Positions 11,496-21,242 of a stretch of 64,000 bases of DNA are shown piece by piece. The translations under genes were made by a program, and so were the position numbers. The number at the start of each line of letters is the position of its first letter. Within the stretch, counting starts at the first letter, position 1. The stretch lies in assembly GCF_002101775.1 (NCBI RefSeq), contig NZ_LQPI01000053.1, positions 84,489 to 148,488 of the forward strand, read 5' to 3'. Below the pieces are notes generated by a model. That model saw only the letters and a list, made by a program, of their open reading frames with translations, had not been told where the DNA came from and did not search any database. Source of the stretch: Mycolicibacter nonchromogenicus (lineage in GTDB: Bacteria; Actinomycetota; Actinomycetes; Mycobacteriales; Mycobacteriaceae).

Positions 11496-12014
11496 CTATT
11501 CGGGCTCGGCCGGCAGGCGGTCATAGATCAGCACGTCGCCGGCAACGCGGGCTTCGGCGGTGGGCCGGTGATCGTGCAGCCTGCCGTCGTGCATCAGGTG
11601 CCGGACCTCGACGCCCCGCACCAGGGTGAGGTGATCGGCGATCAGTTTGCGATGGCATCGCCACCAGAGGCTCTCGGCGCACATCACCGCCACCTGTTGA
11701 TCTGCCGTCAGCAGCTCGTCGATTCCGGCCTGGAAGTCCTCAGACCGCATGTAGCCCGCGTAGGACCGAAACGAGACATTGCGCAGCCCGATGTCGGGGC
11801 TGTTCCCCGTGGCCCGTCGCCAGCCGCCGAGCCGCGGCTCCCACCGATATCCCACCCCGGCTTCCGGCAGCCAGCGCTGCATCTCTTCTCGCGCAGTGTC
11901 CGGATTGCGCCGGCTTCCCGGAGCGCTGCGGACGTCGACCAGGGCTTGAACACCGGCGCCCGAGAGCAGCGCGGCGATCTCGGCTCGGTCCGCGGTGCCG
12001 TGGCCGAACGTCAA
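11496..12014 (-). CDS. DUF488 family protein
   Basis: A 172-residue DUF488 domain protein. The family pattern is clear: TFGHGTADRAEIAALL at the start, VDVRSAPGSRRNP, MCAESLWWRCHRKLIADHL (the Cys/Glu and Trp-Arg-Cys-His core) and the C-terminal HLMHDG. The biochemical function of DUF488 is not established. Start choice is unusual: upstream of the TTG at 12014 the frame closes within 10 codons and offers no ATG or GTG, so TTG is the best canonical start. A GGAG stretch lies about 21 nt further upstream, too far for good spacing. It lies just downstream of the crotonase gene's divergent-free flank and is convergent with the small membrane protein. Confidence 0.85.
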   Translation of the reverse strand: MTFGHGTADRAEIAALLSGAGVQALVDVRSAPGSRRNPDTAREEMQRWLPEAGVGYRWEPRLGGWRRATGNSPDIGLRNVSFRSYAGYMRSEDFQAGIDELLTADQQVAVMCAESLWWRCHRKLIADHLTLVRGVEVRHLMHDGRLHDHRPTAEARVAGDVLIYDRLPAEPE

Positions 12015-12062
12015 AACCGTTGGCGACGTGGCGTTCTCCTGTCAGGCTCGCTCGTGGCCGGC

Positions 12063-12860
12063 TCAGCGGCCGCCGACCCGTTTCAGATATGCCATGGCCG
12101 AGGCCTGCGACTCCGGATCGTGCACCGCGGTGACCAGAGCATCGGCGTCGTTCCAGCTGCGCGTGGTGCCCACCATGCCGTCGGTCACCGCGTTGACCTG
12201 CCGCTTGGTGCCGCCCAACGTGAGCGCGGACTTGCCGACCAGCTGTCCGACCAGCTCCTGCACCGCCACCTCAAGGCCGGCCTCGGGCACCACCCGGTTG
12301 AGGAAGCCGATCGCCTGGGCCTCAGCGGCACCGAACGGGCGGCAGGTCATCACCAGTTCTTTGGTGCGCGCCGGCCCGATCTCGCGGACCAGTCGCGGGA
12401 TACCGCCCCAGGCCAGCGGAATTCCCAGGTCGACCTCGGGAATCGAGAACCGGGTGTCCTCGGCGGCCACCCGCAGATCGCACGCGGCGGCCAACACGAC
12501 ACCGCCACCGACACAGTGCCCGTGCAGCCGCGCCACCGTCACCGCTCGCATGGCCTCGATCGCGTCGGCCATCCGCCGTCCGGCGTCGGCGGCCTCCCGC
12601 AGCCCTCCGGCGCCGTCGGCGGCGGCGGTGAACGCGGCCAGATCGGCCCCGGCGGAGAACGCCCGGCCGCTGCCGGCCACGACCACCACCTTGACCGCCG
12701 GCCGGGCGTCGAACCAGCGGGCCGCCGCCACCAACTCGTCGAGCGTCAGCGTGCTCAGTGGGTTGAGTTTGTCCGGACGGTTCAAGGTGATGGAGCCGAG
12801 CGCGCCGTCGGCCGCAACCGTGATGGTCGAGGCCTGCAGTGTCTCGGTGCCGGCTTGCAT
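12063..12860 (-). CDS. enoyl-CoA hydratase/isomerase (crotonase) family protein
   Basis: A 265-residue crotonase-fold protein. The oxyanion-hole segments are present (SGRAFSAGADLAAF and HGHCVGGGVVLAAACDLRVA), as is FSIPEVDLGIPLAWGGIPRL. In classical hydratases two Glu residues activate water. Here the first position (GGGCEL in the mammalian enzyme) reads GGGVVL, a Val, while the second Glu (PEVDLG) is kept. It may therefore act as an isomerase, hydrolase or other crotonase, not a standard hydratase. The neighbours give no pathway hint. The gene is monocistronic or read together with the DUF488 gene 48 bp downstream. Confidence 0.9.
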   Translation of the reverse strand: MQAGTETLQASTITVAADGALGSITLNRPDKLNPLSTLTLDELVAAARWFDARPAVKVVVVAGSGRAFSAGADLAAFTAAADGAGGLREAADAGRRMADAIEAMRAVTVARLHGHCVGGGVVLAAACDLRVAAEDTRFSIPEVDLGIPLAWGGIPRLVREIGPARTKELVMTCRPFGAAEAQAIGFLNRVVPEAGLEVAVQELVGQLVGKSALTLGGTKRQVNAVTDGMVGTTRSWNDADALVTAVHDPESQASAMAYLKRVGGR

Positions 12861-12946
12861 GGCGTCGACGTTAGTGGCGCCGCGCCGGTCAAGGCGCGGG
12901 ATTGCGGTTACGGGCTCCGACCCTCGACATCGCCTACGGTGAGGCC

Positions 12947-13780
12947 ATGTCGATTGCCGTCACCGAGTTCAGTCTGGTCGAGCAGACCGCTTTCCTCACG
13001 GCGTATGCCCGGGCACTGGACTGTCGTGCGCCCGTCCCGATCCTCGGCGACGAGTTCTCCGACCGCGTCGTCGGCCTGATCGACTACGACTTCCCGGCAT
13101 TCCGGATCCCGGCGAGCGTGGTGCGCCAAACCGCCCTGCGCGCGAAGATGCTCGACGAGCGTGTGCGCACGTACACCGCTGCGCACCCCGATGCGGTGGT
13201 GATCGACCTGGGCGCCGGGATCAACGAGCCGTTGGCCCGGGTGAAGCCGCCGGCCGGTGTCGACTGGTACAGCATCGATCTGCCGCGCGTGATCGCACTG
13301 CGCGAGAAGGTGGTGCCGGCCCAGCCCGCCGAGCACAACATCGCCGCCGATCTGACCGGCACGGACTGGACAGCCGCTGTCCCCGTCGGCCGACCGACCA
13401 TGGTGATCGCCGACGGTCTGTTCGCCTTTCTCACCGAGGCTGAAGTCATCGCGCTGATCGGGCACGCCATAGACCATGTGGGAACCGGCGAATTGGCGTT
13501 CAACGACTACGGCCGGGTCGGGATGTTCAGCTGGCTGGGCATGAAGCTGGCGCCCCGGGGAATGTTCAGCGTGCTGCGCCACGTCTGGGCCAATCCCGGC
13601 TTCACCGATCCGCGCACGCCGCAGCGGTGGGATCCGCGCCTGCGTCTGGTAGAGCAGGCCTGTCTGGCACATGCCGCCGAGGTGGACTCATTTCCCGGCC
13701 CGGCCCGCCGAATGACCCGGCTCGCCGGCCGGTTCAAGTCATTGGCCGGCAAGGCCCGGGTGCTGCGCTACAAGTTCTGA
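12947..13780 (+). CDS. class I SAM-dependent methyltransferase (Tcm/LCMT-type)
   Basis: A 277-residue protein of the leucine-carboxyl-methyltransferase/O-methyltransferase group abundant in mycobacteria. It has VVIDLGAGINEPLARV as the SAM-binding glycine loop, VDWYSIDLPRVIALREKV as the acidic motif, and MVIADGLFAFLTEAEVIALI. The substrate cannot be inferred. I chose the internal ATG at 12947 (MSIAVTEFSLVEQTAFLTAYAR) because family members begin close to this segment and the upstream in-frame codons overlap the divergent crotonase promoter. The protein ends in a basic tail (KARVLRYKF). It is convergent with the secreted-protein gene 11 bp away. Confidence 0.87.
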   Translation: MSIAVTEFSLVEQTAFLTAYARALDCRAPVPILGDEFSDRVVGLIDYDFPAFRIPASVVRQTALRAKMLDERVRTYTAAHPDAVVIDLGAGINEPLARVKPPAGVDWYSIDLPRVIALREKVVPAQPAEHNIAADLTGTDWTAAVPVGRPTMVIADGLFAFLTEAEVIALIGHAIDHVGTGELAFNDYGRVGMFSWLGMKLAPRGMFSVLRHVWANPGFTDPRTPQRWDPRLRLVEQACLAHAAEVDSFPGPARRMTRLAGRFKSLAGKARVLRYKF

Positions 13781-13791
13781 GAGTCTTGGGG

Positions 13792-14517
13792 TTACAGGGC
13801 GCCGAACACGTCGCCGAGATACTGCGACGGGTCGAAATCGAGGCTGGCGAACGGGTCGTTGGGAACGAGGTAGTCCGGCACCTCGGGGATCCACGAGTGG
13901 AACAGGCTGTTCCACAAGAACATCGGGTCGTTGTCGCCGATCGTCAGGTAGGCGGCCGACGCGAAGTTGATCGGGTCGGTCACCACCGTGTAGCCGAGGT
14001 CGCCGGCCGACATCACCCAGTAGTTCAGGTCGTGCGGTCCCACGCCGTTGATGGTCAGGTTGGTGAAGTCACCGACGTTGACCTCATAGATCGAGGATCC
14101 GGACAGGTAGGCGAAGTTGCCCAGGCTGCTGAGGTCGAAGTCGTCCGCCAGGCTGGGGTTGATGTCGAACTCACCGAATTGGTAGGCCCGGGTGGAGAAG
14201 AACGAGTTCCAGTAGTCCTCGATCTTGATGGTGTACGTCCCGGCGTCGATCGTGTTGTCGCCGTCGGTGTAGATGATGTTGTAGGGCTGGTCGCCCTTCC
14301 AGTCGGTGATGAACGGGCGGACGCCCTGATACGTCCACCCGCCGTCCAGGATGTCACCCATCACCATGCAGACCGCACCATCGCAGGTCTCATAGGGTCC
14401 GCCGTCGAGGAACGGGTCCCCGGCCGCATTGGCGTTCGACGCCGGAATCACCAGCGCGGCGAACGCGGCGGCAGCGCCCATCCCCACCAGGTTGAGAAGA
14501 CGACGCGAAACCCCCAT
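13792..14517 (-). CDS. secreted protein of unknown function
   Basis: A 241-residue protein with a clear Sec signal peptide (MGVSRRLLNLVGMGAAAAFAALV, cleavage likely after NANA-AGD). The mature part is acidic and rich in Asp, Asn, Tyr and Phe, with two Cys (TCDGAVC) that could form a disulfide, and a repeated aromatic/Asp pattern. I recognise no domain. The C-terminal style (PDYLVPNDPFASLDFDPSQY) recalls mycobacterial secreted proteins related to PE-PPE-domain proteins, but that is only an impression. It is transcribed leftward from a 272-bp intergenic region that holds a strong inverted repeat. Confidence 0.75.
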   Translation of the reverse strand: MGVSRRLLNLVGMGAAAAFAALVIPASNANAAGDPFLDGGPYETCDGAVCMVMGDILDGGWTYQGVRPFITDWKGDQPYNIIYTDGDNTIDAGTYTIKIEDYWNSFFSTRAYQFGEFDINPSLADDFDLSSLGNFAYLSGSSIYEVNVGDFTNLTINGVGPHDLNYWVMSAGDLGYTVVTDPINFASAAYLTIGDNDPMFLWNSLFHSWIPEVPDYLVPNDPFASLDFDPSQYLGDVFGAL

Positions 14518-14588
14518 GACTGCCCTCCGTGTTGTTCAAGCTCTACAGCGCTGTGAATCAACAGGCGTCAATCATTACGCCTGCGATA

Positions 14589-14609
14589 TAGCATAGGTAG
14601 ACTATGCTA
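14589..14609. promoter_or_regulatory. 7-bp-arm inverted repeat upstream of the secreted-protein gene
   Basis: TAGCATA (14589-14595) and TATGCTA (14603-14609) are perfect inverted repeats separated by 7 bp. They lie 72-92 bp upstream of the ATG at 14517, in the only AT-rich part of the 272-bp gap between this gene and merR. The shape fits a dimeric repressor or activator site, probably overlapping the leftward promoter. The rest of the gap (14610-14789) shows nothing else I can assign. Confidence 0.45.
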
Positions 14610-14789
14610 ATGGTACTCATGGGTAAAGTTCGATTTTCTGCCATGAGTTCCCCGCCGGAATCGGCTCCGCAGTGAGCCCAACCGTCCCCACCTCCCCCCG
14701 AGGCCACACCTGTTGCGCGAGAAGTTCCAGACGTTACACCAGTTAAGCGGTGTTGCAATCAGGAACGAATCTCACCGTTCCGCTGACAT

Positions 14790-15176
14790 TCAGACTCTGG
14801 GTGGATGAATTCCACACGTGCACGAATCCACGGATGGACAAGTGCACCGCATTCCCCACTCGATGACCGCACGCGCCCGCGACAACGACTCCAACTGGGC
14901 ATCGATCTCGGCGAGTTTCGCCCGGGCCAGCGCCTTGCTCGCCGGCCGCCCGGGCGCGTCGTCGGCGAACAGCAGCGCAATCTCCTCGAGGGCGAACCCG
15001 GCCGTCTTGCACAGGCCGATCACCTCGAGTCGGGCCAGCACCGCCTCGTCGTAGCGGCGCTGACCGCCGATTCGGGCCGGGGGCGCCAGCAGGCCGATCC
15101 GCTCGTAGTAGCGCAGGGTGGTCGCGGCGACGCCACTGCGATGCGCCACCTCGCCGATGCTCAACCGGCCGGACAC
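14790..15176 (-). CDS. MerR-family transcriptional regulator with C-terminal cysteine cluster
   Basis: A 128-residue MerR regulator. The winged-helix part begins LSIGEVAHRSGVAATTLRYYERIGLL and continues RYDEAVLARLEVIGLCKTAGFALEEI. A dimerisation helix follows (ALARAKLAEIDAQLESLSRARAVIEW), then the tail RCTCPSVDSCTCGIH. The tail pattern C-x-C-x5-C-x-C resembles the last three ligands of the SoxR iron-sulfur motif (C-x2-C-x-C-x5-C) but lacks the first Cys, so metal or redox sensing is plausible. The start is GTG at 15176, with GGAGG 5 nt upstream. It is divergent from the PPOX-type gene, with a perfect palindrome between them. Confidence 0.88.
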   Translation of the reverse strand: MSGRLSIGEVAHRSGVAATTLRYYERIGLLAPPARIGGQRRYDEAVLARLEVIGLCKTAGFALEEIALLFADDAPGRPASKALARAKLAEIDAQLESLSRARAVIEWGMRCTCPSVDSCTCGIHPPRV

Positions 15177-15193
15177 CGCCACCTCCGGAGGAC

Positions 15194-15208
15194 TTGACTT
15201 GAAGTCAA
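15194..15208. promoter_or_regulatory. perfect palindrome, probable MerR-family operator
   Basis: TTGACTT-G-AAGTCAA is a perfect 7+1+7 palindrome. It lies in the 55-bp gap between the GTG of the MerR gene (15176) and the ATG of the PPOX-type gene (15232). MerR proteins bind such dyads inside promoter spacers. A possible -10 (TAAGTT, 15212-15217) for the rightward gene would put the dyad in the spacer, though the matching -35 is poor. Confidence 0.65.
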
Positions 15209-15231
15209 CTCTAAGTTGTTCCCTGGGAAGT

Positions 15232-15684
15232 ATGCACCTCCGACTGTTCAACGAGCTACAAGACGCCCGCTACGCACTGCTGCGCACCTTCCGCGGCGAC
15301 GGCACCCCCGTCGACACCCCGATATGGTTCGCGATCGACGACGACACCCTGGTGTTTCGGACCAAACTCGGACCCAAGACGCGCAGGCTGGCCTCGCGCC
15401 CAGAGGTCGAGTTGATCGCCTGCGACTACCGCGGCCGGCCCCGAGACCAGGCGAGGGCGCTACCCGGCCGGGCCACCGTGCTGTCCGGCGACGAGGCCGA
15501 GGCCGCCAACCGCACCCTGCACCGGCGCTACGGCTGGCAGTGGAACGTTGTGCCGATGCTCTCGGTGCCCGGCGTGACGAACGTGCACCGGGATCTGCCG
15601 TTGCGGGAGAAGTTACGGCGCACCCGAACCCGCAACCTGTGGCCCGACAGCGTGATCGTCCGGGTCGATCCGCTCCCGCACTAG
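15232..15684 (+). CDS. PPOX-class (pyridoxamine-phosphate-oxidase-fold) F420 or flavin oxidoreductase
   Basis: A 150-residue split-barrel protein. Features are YALLRTFRGDGTPVDTPIWF, then VFRTKLGPKTRRLASRPEVELIACDYRGRP. This is the pattern of the short actinobacterial PPOX-class F420-dependent reductases. The C terminus is basic (REKLRRTRTRN). The ATG at 15232 is chosen because upstream in-frame codons overlap the divergent merR gene and its operator. Placement opposite a MerR regulator suggests inducible expression by the signal that regulator senses. The substrate is unknown. Confidence 0.83.
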   Translation: MHLRLFNELQDARYALLRTFRGDGTPVDTPIWFAIDDDTLVFRTKLGPKTRRLASRPEVELIACDYRGRPRDQARALPGRATVLSGDEAEAANRTLHRRYGWQWNVVPMLSVPGVTNVHRDLPLREKLRRTRTRNLWPDSVIVRVDPLPH

Positions 15685-15705
15685 GCCGCACTCCCGCGCA
15701 AGACG

Positions 15706-18700
15706 TCAGCCGCCCAAGCAGCCGGGACCGAGCAGTGCCTTCAGATCCCCCATCAGCGCCGACGACGGCGTCACCCGCAGTGAGGGATCCAGCTCCAAGA
15801 CGGTGATGCGCTCCCCGCTGATCAGCCGCAGCTGCACCTGCGCGGTCCCGGGATGGCGGGTCAGCACCTGCTTGAGCGCGCTGACCTTGTCCATGGTGCA
15901 CTGCCGGGTCGGCAGACTCACCGCCAGCGGACGATCCGCGGCATTGGCGGAGAAGTCCGGCACCACCAGCTCGTTGGCGATCAACGAGATCCGGTCGTCG
16001 CGGATGTTCACCTTGGCGCTGACCAGCACCACGGCGTCGTCGGCGATGTCGGCGCCGTATGCCGAGTAGGTCTGCGGAAAGAACATCACCTCGATGCCAC
16101 CGGTGAGATCCTCCAATTGCGCCGAGGCCCAGGGCAACCCGTTCTTGTTGACCCGACGGTTAACCGATGCCAGGATGCCGCCGACTCGTACCTGCGTGTC
16201 GGCGGCGACCTCGCCCTCCAAGATCGCCGGAATCTGGGTGTCGACCTGGGCGGCCAGCAGATGCGCGATGCCGTTGAGGGGATGCCCGGACACATACAGC
16301 CCGAGCATCTCTCGCTCCAGGGCCAGCTTGTGCTTGTCCGTCCACTCTTCGTCGGGCACCTTGATGCCGAAAACGGCGTCGGCCCCGGTACTTTCGCCGT
16401 CTCCCCCGCCGAACAGGTCGAACTGCCCCACCGCCTCGGCCTTCTTGGTGCCCAACACCGAGTCGACCGCGTCGGTGTGCACCAGGAACAACCCCTTGCG
16501 CGGATGCCCCAGCGAGTCGAAGGCACCGGCCTTGATCAGAGACTCGGTGACCTTCTTGTTGCAGGCCGCGATGTCGATCTTGTTGAGGTAGTCGGAGAAG
16601 TCGGTGAACCGGCCCTTCTGATTCCGGGTGTTGATCAGTGAGCCGACGACATTGGCGCCGACATTGCGCACCGCCCCCAGCCCGTAGCGGATGTCCTCGC
16701 CCACCGAGGCGAAGTTCAGCTCGGATTCGTTGACATCCGGCGGCAACACGGTGATCCCCAACCGGCGACAGTCGGCCAGGTAGACCGCGGCCTTGTCCTT
16801 GTCGTCACCGACCGAGGTCAACAGCCCGGCCATGTATTCGGCCGGGTAGTTGGCCTTGAGGTACGCCGTCCAGTACGACACCAGGCCGTAGCCGGCCGCG
16901 TGCGACTTGTTGAACGCGTACCCGGCGAACGGAAGGATGGTGTCCCACAACGCCTTCACGGCCTTCTCGGAGAACCCGTTGGCCGTCATGCCCTCGTAGA
17001 AGCCCTTGTACTCGGCTTCGAGCACCTCGAGTTTCTTCTTGCCCATGGCTTTACGCAGCGCATCGGCTTTGCCCATGGTGTAGGAGGCCACCTTCTGGGC
17101 GATGAACATGATCTGCTCTTGGTAGACGATCAGGCCGTAGGTCTCCGAGAGGATGTCGCGCAGCGGCTCTTCGAGCTCGGGGTGAATGGGTTTGATGGCC
17201 TGGCGGTTGTTCTTGCGGTCGGCGTAGTCGTTGTGGGCGTTCATGCCCATGGGGCCGGGCCGGTACAGCGCCAGCACGGCCACGATGTCGTTGAACTCGG
17301 TGGGCTGCATGCGCCGAAGCAGGTCGCGCATCGGGCCGCCGTCGAGCTGGAACACCCCGAGGGTGTCACCGCGGCCCAGCAGTTCGTAGGTGGCCGGGTC
17401 GTCGAACGGCAGGCTGTCCAGATCCAGGTCGATGCCCCGGTTGGCCTTGATGTTCTCCAGGCAGTCGCCGATGATCGTCAGGTTGCGCAGGCCCAGGAAG
17501 TCCATCTTCAGCAGGCCGATTTCTTCACATGACGGGTAGTCCCAGCCGGTGATGATCGCGCCGTCCTGGGGACGCTTCCACAACGGGATCGCGTCGATCA
17601 GCGGCTCGGAGCTCATGATCACCGCGCAGGCGTGCACGCCGGCGTTGCGGACCAGGCCCTCCAGACCTCGCGCCGTCTCGTAGATGGTGCGAACGTCGGG
17701 GTCGGTGTCGATCAACGCCCGAACCTCGGCGGCCTCCTTATACCGCTCGTGGTTGGGGTCGGTGATGCCCGACAACGGAATGTCCTTGGCCATGATCGGC
17801 GGCGGCAGCGCCTTGGTGATCCGGTCTGCGATGGCATAGCCGGGCTGGCCGTAGTTGACGCGAGCTGCATCTTTCAGCGCCGCTTTGGTCTTAATGGTGC
17901 CGAAGGTGATCACCTGGGCCACCCGGTCACTGCCCCACCGCTCGGCGGCGTAGCGCACCATCTCGCCGCGACGGCGGTCGTCGAAGTCGATGTCGATATC
18001 GGGTGCCGACGGCCGCTCCGGGTTGAGGAAGCGTTCGAACAGCAGGCCGTGCGGGATCGGGTCGATATTGGTGATGCCCAGCGCATAGGCCACCAGCGAC
18101 CCGGCAGCCGATCCGCGGCCCGGGCCCACCCGGATGTTGATCGAGCGGGCGTAGTTGATCAGGTCCGCGACGATCAAAAAGTACGACGGGAATCCCTTGC
18201 CGCAGATGACGTCGATCTCGTAGGAGGCGCGGTCGGTGTACTCCTGCGGGACCCCCGCCGGAAAGCGCCGCTGCAGACCGGCCTGCACCTCGTGGCGCAG
18301 CCAGGAACCCTGATCATGACCCTCGGGGACGGGAAACACCGGCATCCGGTCTCGGGGAGTCCACACGTCGGCGTAGGACTGCACCCGCTCGGCGATCAAC
18401 AGGGTGGAGTCACAGGCCCCGGGCAGCTGGTCGTCCCAGAGCGCGCGCATCTCGGCGGCTGACTTCAGGTAGTAGCCGTCACCGTCGAACTTGAACCGGG
18501 TGGGATCCGACAGCGTCTTGCCGGTCTGCACACACAGCAGTGCCTCGTGGTTGGAAGACGCGTCGCGGGTGACGTAGTGACAGTCGTTGGTGGCCACGGT
18601 GGGGATGCCGAGCTTGCGCCCGACCTCCAACAGCCCCTCACGGACCCGGCGCTCGATGGACAGCCCGTGGTCCATGACCTCCAGGAAGTAGTTCTCGGGG

Positions 18701-19257
18701 CCGAAGATCTCCCGCCATTTGGCTGCCGACTCCAGCGCCTCGCGCTCCTGGCCGAGGCGCAGCCGCGTCTGCACCTCCCCGGACGGGCAGCCGGTGGTGG
18801 CGATGATGCCCTCGGCGTACTCGGCGATGATCTCGGCGTCCATCCGCGACCACTTGCCCAGCTGGCCCTCGAACGAGGCCAGCGACGACAGCTTGAACAG
18901 GTTGCGCAGCCCGGTGGCGTTCTCGGCCACCATGGTCAGGTGGGTGTAGGAGCCGCCGCCGGACACGTCGTCGCTCTTCTGGCTCGGGTCGCCCCAGTGC
19001 ACCCGGCGGGTGTCGAACCGAGAACCGGGGGCGATGTAGGCCTCCACCCCGATGATCGGCTTGATTCCGGCCTTGGTCGCCGCGTTGTAGAACTCGCTGG
19101 CGCCGAACATGTTTCCGTGGTCGGTCATCCCGATCGCCGGCATCTCCAGGCGCTGCGCCTCAGCCAGCATCGGGGCGATCTTCGCCGCGCCGTCGAGCAT
19201 CGAGTACTCGGTGTGGTTATGCAGGTGCACGAAGGACCGCGACGATGAACTGTCCAT
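15706..19257 (-). CDS. dnaE1: DNA polymerase III alpha subunit DnaE1
   Basis: The replicative polymerase, 1183 residues, matching the usual mycobacterial DnaE1 length. The N-terminal PHP domain ([35 protein letters not shown]) keeps its metal-binding His residues; in mycobacteria this domain provides proofreading. The palm carries [15 protein letters not shown] with the catalytic Asp residues, and [20 protein letters not shown] is the polymerase signature. A thumb/helix-hairpin-helix region ([20 protein letters not shown]) and an OB fold ([22 protein letters not shown]) follow. It is the longest housekeeping gene in the window and has no close operon partner; dodecin diverges upstream. Confidence 0.97.
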   Translation of the reverse strand: MDSSSSRSFVHLHNHTEYSMLDGAAKIAPMLAEAQRLEMPAIGMTDHGNMFGASEFYNAATKAGIKPIIGVEAYIAPGSRFDTRRVHWGDPSQKSDDVSGGGSYTHLTMVAENATGLRNLFKLSSLASFEGQLGKWSRMDAEIIAEYAEGIIATTGCPSGEVQTRLRLGQEREALESAAKWREIFGPENYFLEVMDHGLSIERRVREGLLEVGRKLGIPTVATNDCHYVTRDASSNHEALLCVQTGKTLSDPTRFKFDGDGYYLKSAAEMRALWDDQLPGACDSTLLIAERVQSYADVWTPRDRMPVFPVPEGHDQGSWLRHEVQAGLQRRFPAGVPQEYTDRASYEIDVICGKGFPSYFLIVADLINYARSINIRVGPGRGSAAGSLVAYALGITNIDPIPHGLLFERFLNPERPSAPDIDIDFDDRRRGEMVRYAAERWGSDRVAQVITFGTIKTKAALKDAARVNYGQPGYAIADRITKALPPPIMAKDIPLSGITDPNHERYKEAAEVRALIDTDPDVRTIYETARGLEGLVRNAGVHACAVIMSSEPLIDAIPLWKRPQDGAIITGWDYPSCEEIGLLKMDFLGLRNLTIIGDCLENIKANRGIDLDLDSLPFDDPATYELLGRGDTLGVFQLDGGPMRDLLRRMQPTEFNDIVAVLALYRPGPMGMNAHNDYADRKNNRQAIKPIHPELEEPLRDILSETYGLIVYQEQIMFIAQKVASYTMGKADALRKAMGKKKLEVLEAEYKGFYEGMTANGFSEKAVKALWDTILPFAGYAFNKSHAAGYGLVSYWTAYLKANYPAEYMAGLLTSVGDDKDKAAVYLADCRRLGITVLPPDVNESELNFASVGEDIRYGLGAVRNVGANVVGSLINTRNQKGRFTDFSDYLNKIDIAACNKKVTESLIKAGAFDSLGHPRKGLFLVHTDAVDSVLGTKKAEAVGQFDLFGGGDGESTGADAVFGIKVPDEEWTDKHKLALEREMLGLYVSGHPLNGIAHLLAAQVDTQIPAILEGEVAADTQVRVGGILASVNRRVNKNGLPWASAQLEDLTGGIEVMFFPQTYSAYGADIADDAVVLVSAKVNIRDDRISLIANELVVPDFSANAADRPLAVSLPTRQCTMDKVSALKQVLTRHPGTAQVQLRLISGERITVLELDPSLRVTPSSALMGDLKALLGPGCLGG

Positions 19258-19396
19258 AGGACCGCCAGTCTATGGCCGAGCACCGACGCTTCTCGGCGTG
19301 TCGTCACCCGTGTCTCTTCGGCTGCCGTTTCCCGGGACAGCGGCCGCCGCCGTGCACTACGTTGAGGTTCGCCCTAAGCGGAGGAGAGGCAAATAC

Positions 19397-19633
19397 ATGA
19401 GCGTGTACCGGGTGATCGACATCATCGGGACCAGCCCGTCGTCCTGGGAGAACGCCGCGGCTGAAGCAGTGCACCGGGCCAAGCAGACCATCGACGACAT
19501 CCGGGTCGCCCAGGTCGTCGAGCAGGACCTCACCCTCGATGACAAAGGCGGCATCGTCTACCGCACCAAGCTGCGCATCTCCTTCAAGATCCGGCCGCCG
19601 AAGGCCAAGCCGGCCGCAGAGCCGACGGAGTAA
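19397..19633 (+). CDS. dodecin (flavin-storage/buffering protein)
   Basis: A 78-residue dodecin, which assembles into a hollow dodecamer that binds FMN or related flavins. The sequence follows the family from start to end: SVYRVIDIIGTSPSSWENAA, AKQTIDDIRVAQVVEQDLTL and YRTKLRISFKI; the Trp that stacks on flavin is present (SSWENAA). An AGGAGAGG Shine-Dalgarno sequence lies 7 nt before the ATG, ruling out the longer open frame. The basic Lys/Pro-rich tail is slightly longer than usual. It is divergent from dnaE1 and convergent with rluD. Confidence 0.93.
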   Translation: MSVYRVIDIIGTSPSSWENAAAEAVHRAKQTIDDIRVAQVVEQDLTLDDKGGIVYRTKLRISFKIRPPKAKPAAEPTE

Positions 19634-19691
19634 GACCGCGCAGCTTCGACGAAATGGTGGCCCGCCCTGACGCCGCGTTCGGGGCGCCCAC

Positions 19692-20612
19692 TCAGCGATG
19701 CAGGACGTCCAGCGCGTGCTGCAGGTCGGCGGGGTATTCGCTGGTGATCTCGATGCGGCGCCCGTCGCCGGGGTGGGCGAAGGCCAGCGAGCGGGCGTGC
19801 AGCCATTGGCGTTCCAGCCCGAGCTTGCGCGCCAGCGTCGGGTCGGCCCCGTAGGTGAGGTCGCCGCAGCAGGGATGCCGCAGGGCCGAGAAGTGCACCC
19901 GGATCTGGTGAGTGCGGCCGGTCTCCAGGTGGACGTCGAGCAGGCTCGCGGCGACGAACGCCTCCAGCGTGTCGTAGTGGGTGATGCTGTGCCGCCCGTC
20001 GGCGGTCACGGCGAATTTCCAGTCCGGTCCGTGATGGCGGCCGATCGGTGCGTCGATGGTGCCGCTGGACGGATCCGGGTGGCCCTGTACCAGGGCGTGG
20101 TACCGCTTCTCCACCGTGCGCGCCTTGAACGCACGTTTGAGCGCGGTGTAGGCGCGCTCGGAGATCGCCACCACCATCACACCCGAGGTCCCGACATCCA
20201 GGCGGTGCACGATGCCCTGGCGCTCCGGAACCCCGGAGGTCGTGATGCGGTAGCCGGCTGCGGCCAGACCGCCCAGCACGGTGGGCCCGGACCAGCCCAC
20301 GGACGCGTGCGCAGCGACCCCGGCGGGTTTGTCGACGGCCACGATGTCGGCGTCGGAGTACAAGATCGTCATGCCCTCGACCTCGACCGGGGTGTTCTCC
20401 AGCGGCGGCGGCGCCTGCGGCAGCCGCACCGACAGCCACGCACCGGCGACCAGCCGATCTGACTTTCCGGCCGTCACGCCGTCGAGCTCCACGTCGCCGT
20501 TCTCGGCCAGGGTCGCCACCACGTTGCGCGACAGCCCCAGCAGGCGGGCCAGCCCGGCGTCCACGCGCATGCCGGCCAGCCCCTCAGGGACCGGCATGGA
20601 TCGTTCGGTCAC
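19692..20612 (-). CDS. RluD-type 23S rRNA pseudouridine synthase (Rv1540-like)
   Basis: A 306-residue RluA/RluD-family enzyme. The N-terminal S4 RNA-binding domain ([25 protein letters not shown]) precedes the catalytic domain with [15 protein letters not shown], which contains the essential Asp, and [19 protein letters not shown]. The start is GTG at 20612, 7 bp after the lspA stop; the longer upstream frame lies inside lspA. The lspA-rluD pairing is conserved widely in bacteria and supports the call. Which uridines it modifies cannot be told from sequence. Confidence 0.93.
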   Translation of the reverse strand: MTERSMPVPEGLAGMRVDAGLARLLGLSRNVVATLAENGDVELDGVTAGKSDRLVAGAWLSVRLPQAPPPLENTPVEVEGMTILYSDADIVAVDKPAGVAAHASVGWSGPTVLGGLAAAGYRITTSGVPERQGIVHRLDVGTSGVMVVAISERAYTALKRAFKARTVEKRYHALVQGHPDPSSGTIDAPIGRHHGPDWKFAVTADGRHSITHYDTLEAFVAASLLDVHLETGRTHQIRVHFSALRHPCCGDLTYGADPTLARKLGLERQWLHARSLAFAHPGDGRRIEITSEYPADLQHALDVLHR

Positions 20613-20619
20613 AGCCGCA

Positions 20620-21201
20620 TCAGGCCTGCTCGCCGTCGCCGGCACGGCGACGGCCGACCGAGTCGAAGTCGAAGCCGAACACTGACAGCACCACCAGCAG
20701 GATCGCTCCGCCCACCACGGCCGGGTCGGCGACGTTGAACACCGGCCACCAGCCGATCGACAGGAAGTCGACCACGTGGCCCTGCAGATGCCCGGGGGCC
20801 CGGAAGAACCGGTCCACCAGATTGCCCAGCGCCCCACCCAGGATCATTCCCAGCCCAATCGCCCACCAGGGCGACACCAGGCGACGCGACATCCAGATGA
20901 TGCCGAGCACCACCGAGCTGGCGATCAGCGTCAACACCCAGGTGTAGCTGGTGGCCATCGAGAACGCGGCGCCGGAGTTGCGGACCAGGGTCCAGGTCAC
21001 GGTGTCGCCGATGATCGACACCGGCTGGCCGGGGGTCAGCATCTTCACCGCGAGCACCTTGGTGACGACGTCGGTCACCAGCACCACCGCGGCCACCGAG
21101 AGCAGCAGCCCCAGCCGGCGCGGCGGGGCGGCCGGCTCCGCCTTCGGCGCCGGGACGGGGTCCACCTCCGTCTCGGTCGAGTCGGTTGTCTCGTCAGTCA
21201 C
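20620..21201 (-). CDS. lspA: lipoprotein signal peptidase LspA
   Basis: The membrane aspartyl protease that removes signal peptides from prolipoproteins after lipidation. It has 193 residues, with a cytoplasmic acidic/Pro-rich N tail of about 27 residues ([21 protein letters not shown]), typical of actinobacteria, then four helices. Catalytic motifs are [10 protein letters not shown] and [10 protein letters not shown], and the [11 protein letters not shown] block is also present. It is the first gene of an lspA-rluD unit and divergent from ansA over 41 bp. Confidence 0.95.
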   Translation of the reverse strand: MTDETTDSTETEVDPVPAPKAEPAAPPRRLGLLLSVAAVVLVTDVVTKVLAVKMLTPGQPVSIIGDTVTWTLVRNSGAAFSMATSYTWVLTLIASSVVLGIIWMSRRLVSPWWAIGLGMILGGALGNLVDRFFRAPGHLQGHVVDFLSIGWWPVFNVADPAVVGGAILLVVLSVFGFDFDSVGRRRAGDGEQA

Positions 21202-21242
21202 GCTTCCATCATCCCTTAACCCGGGTGCGGCATGATCGCGGC

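Noticed and set aside
14558..14758. A 66-codon minus-strand open frame in the gap before merR
   Set aside because: Gly/Ala-rich composition, no Shine-Dalgarno sequence, and it covers the operator-like inverted repeat.
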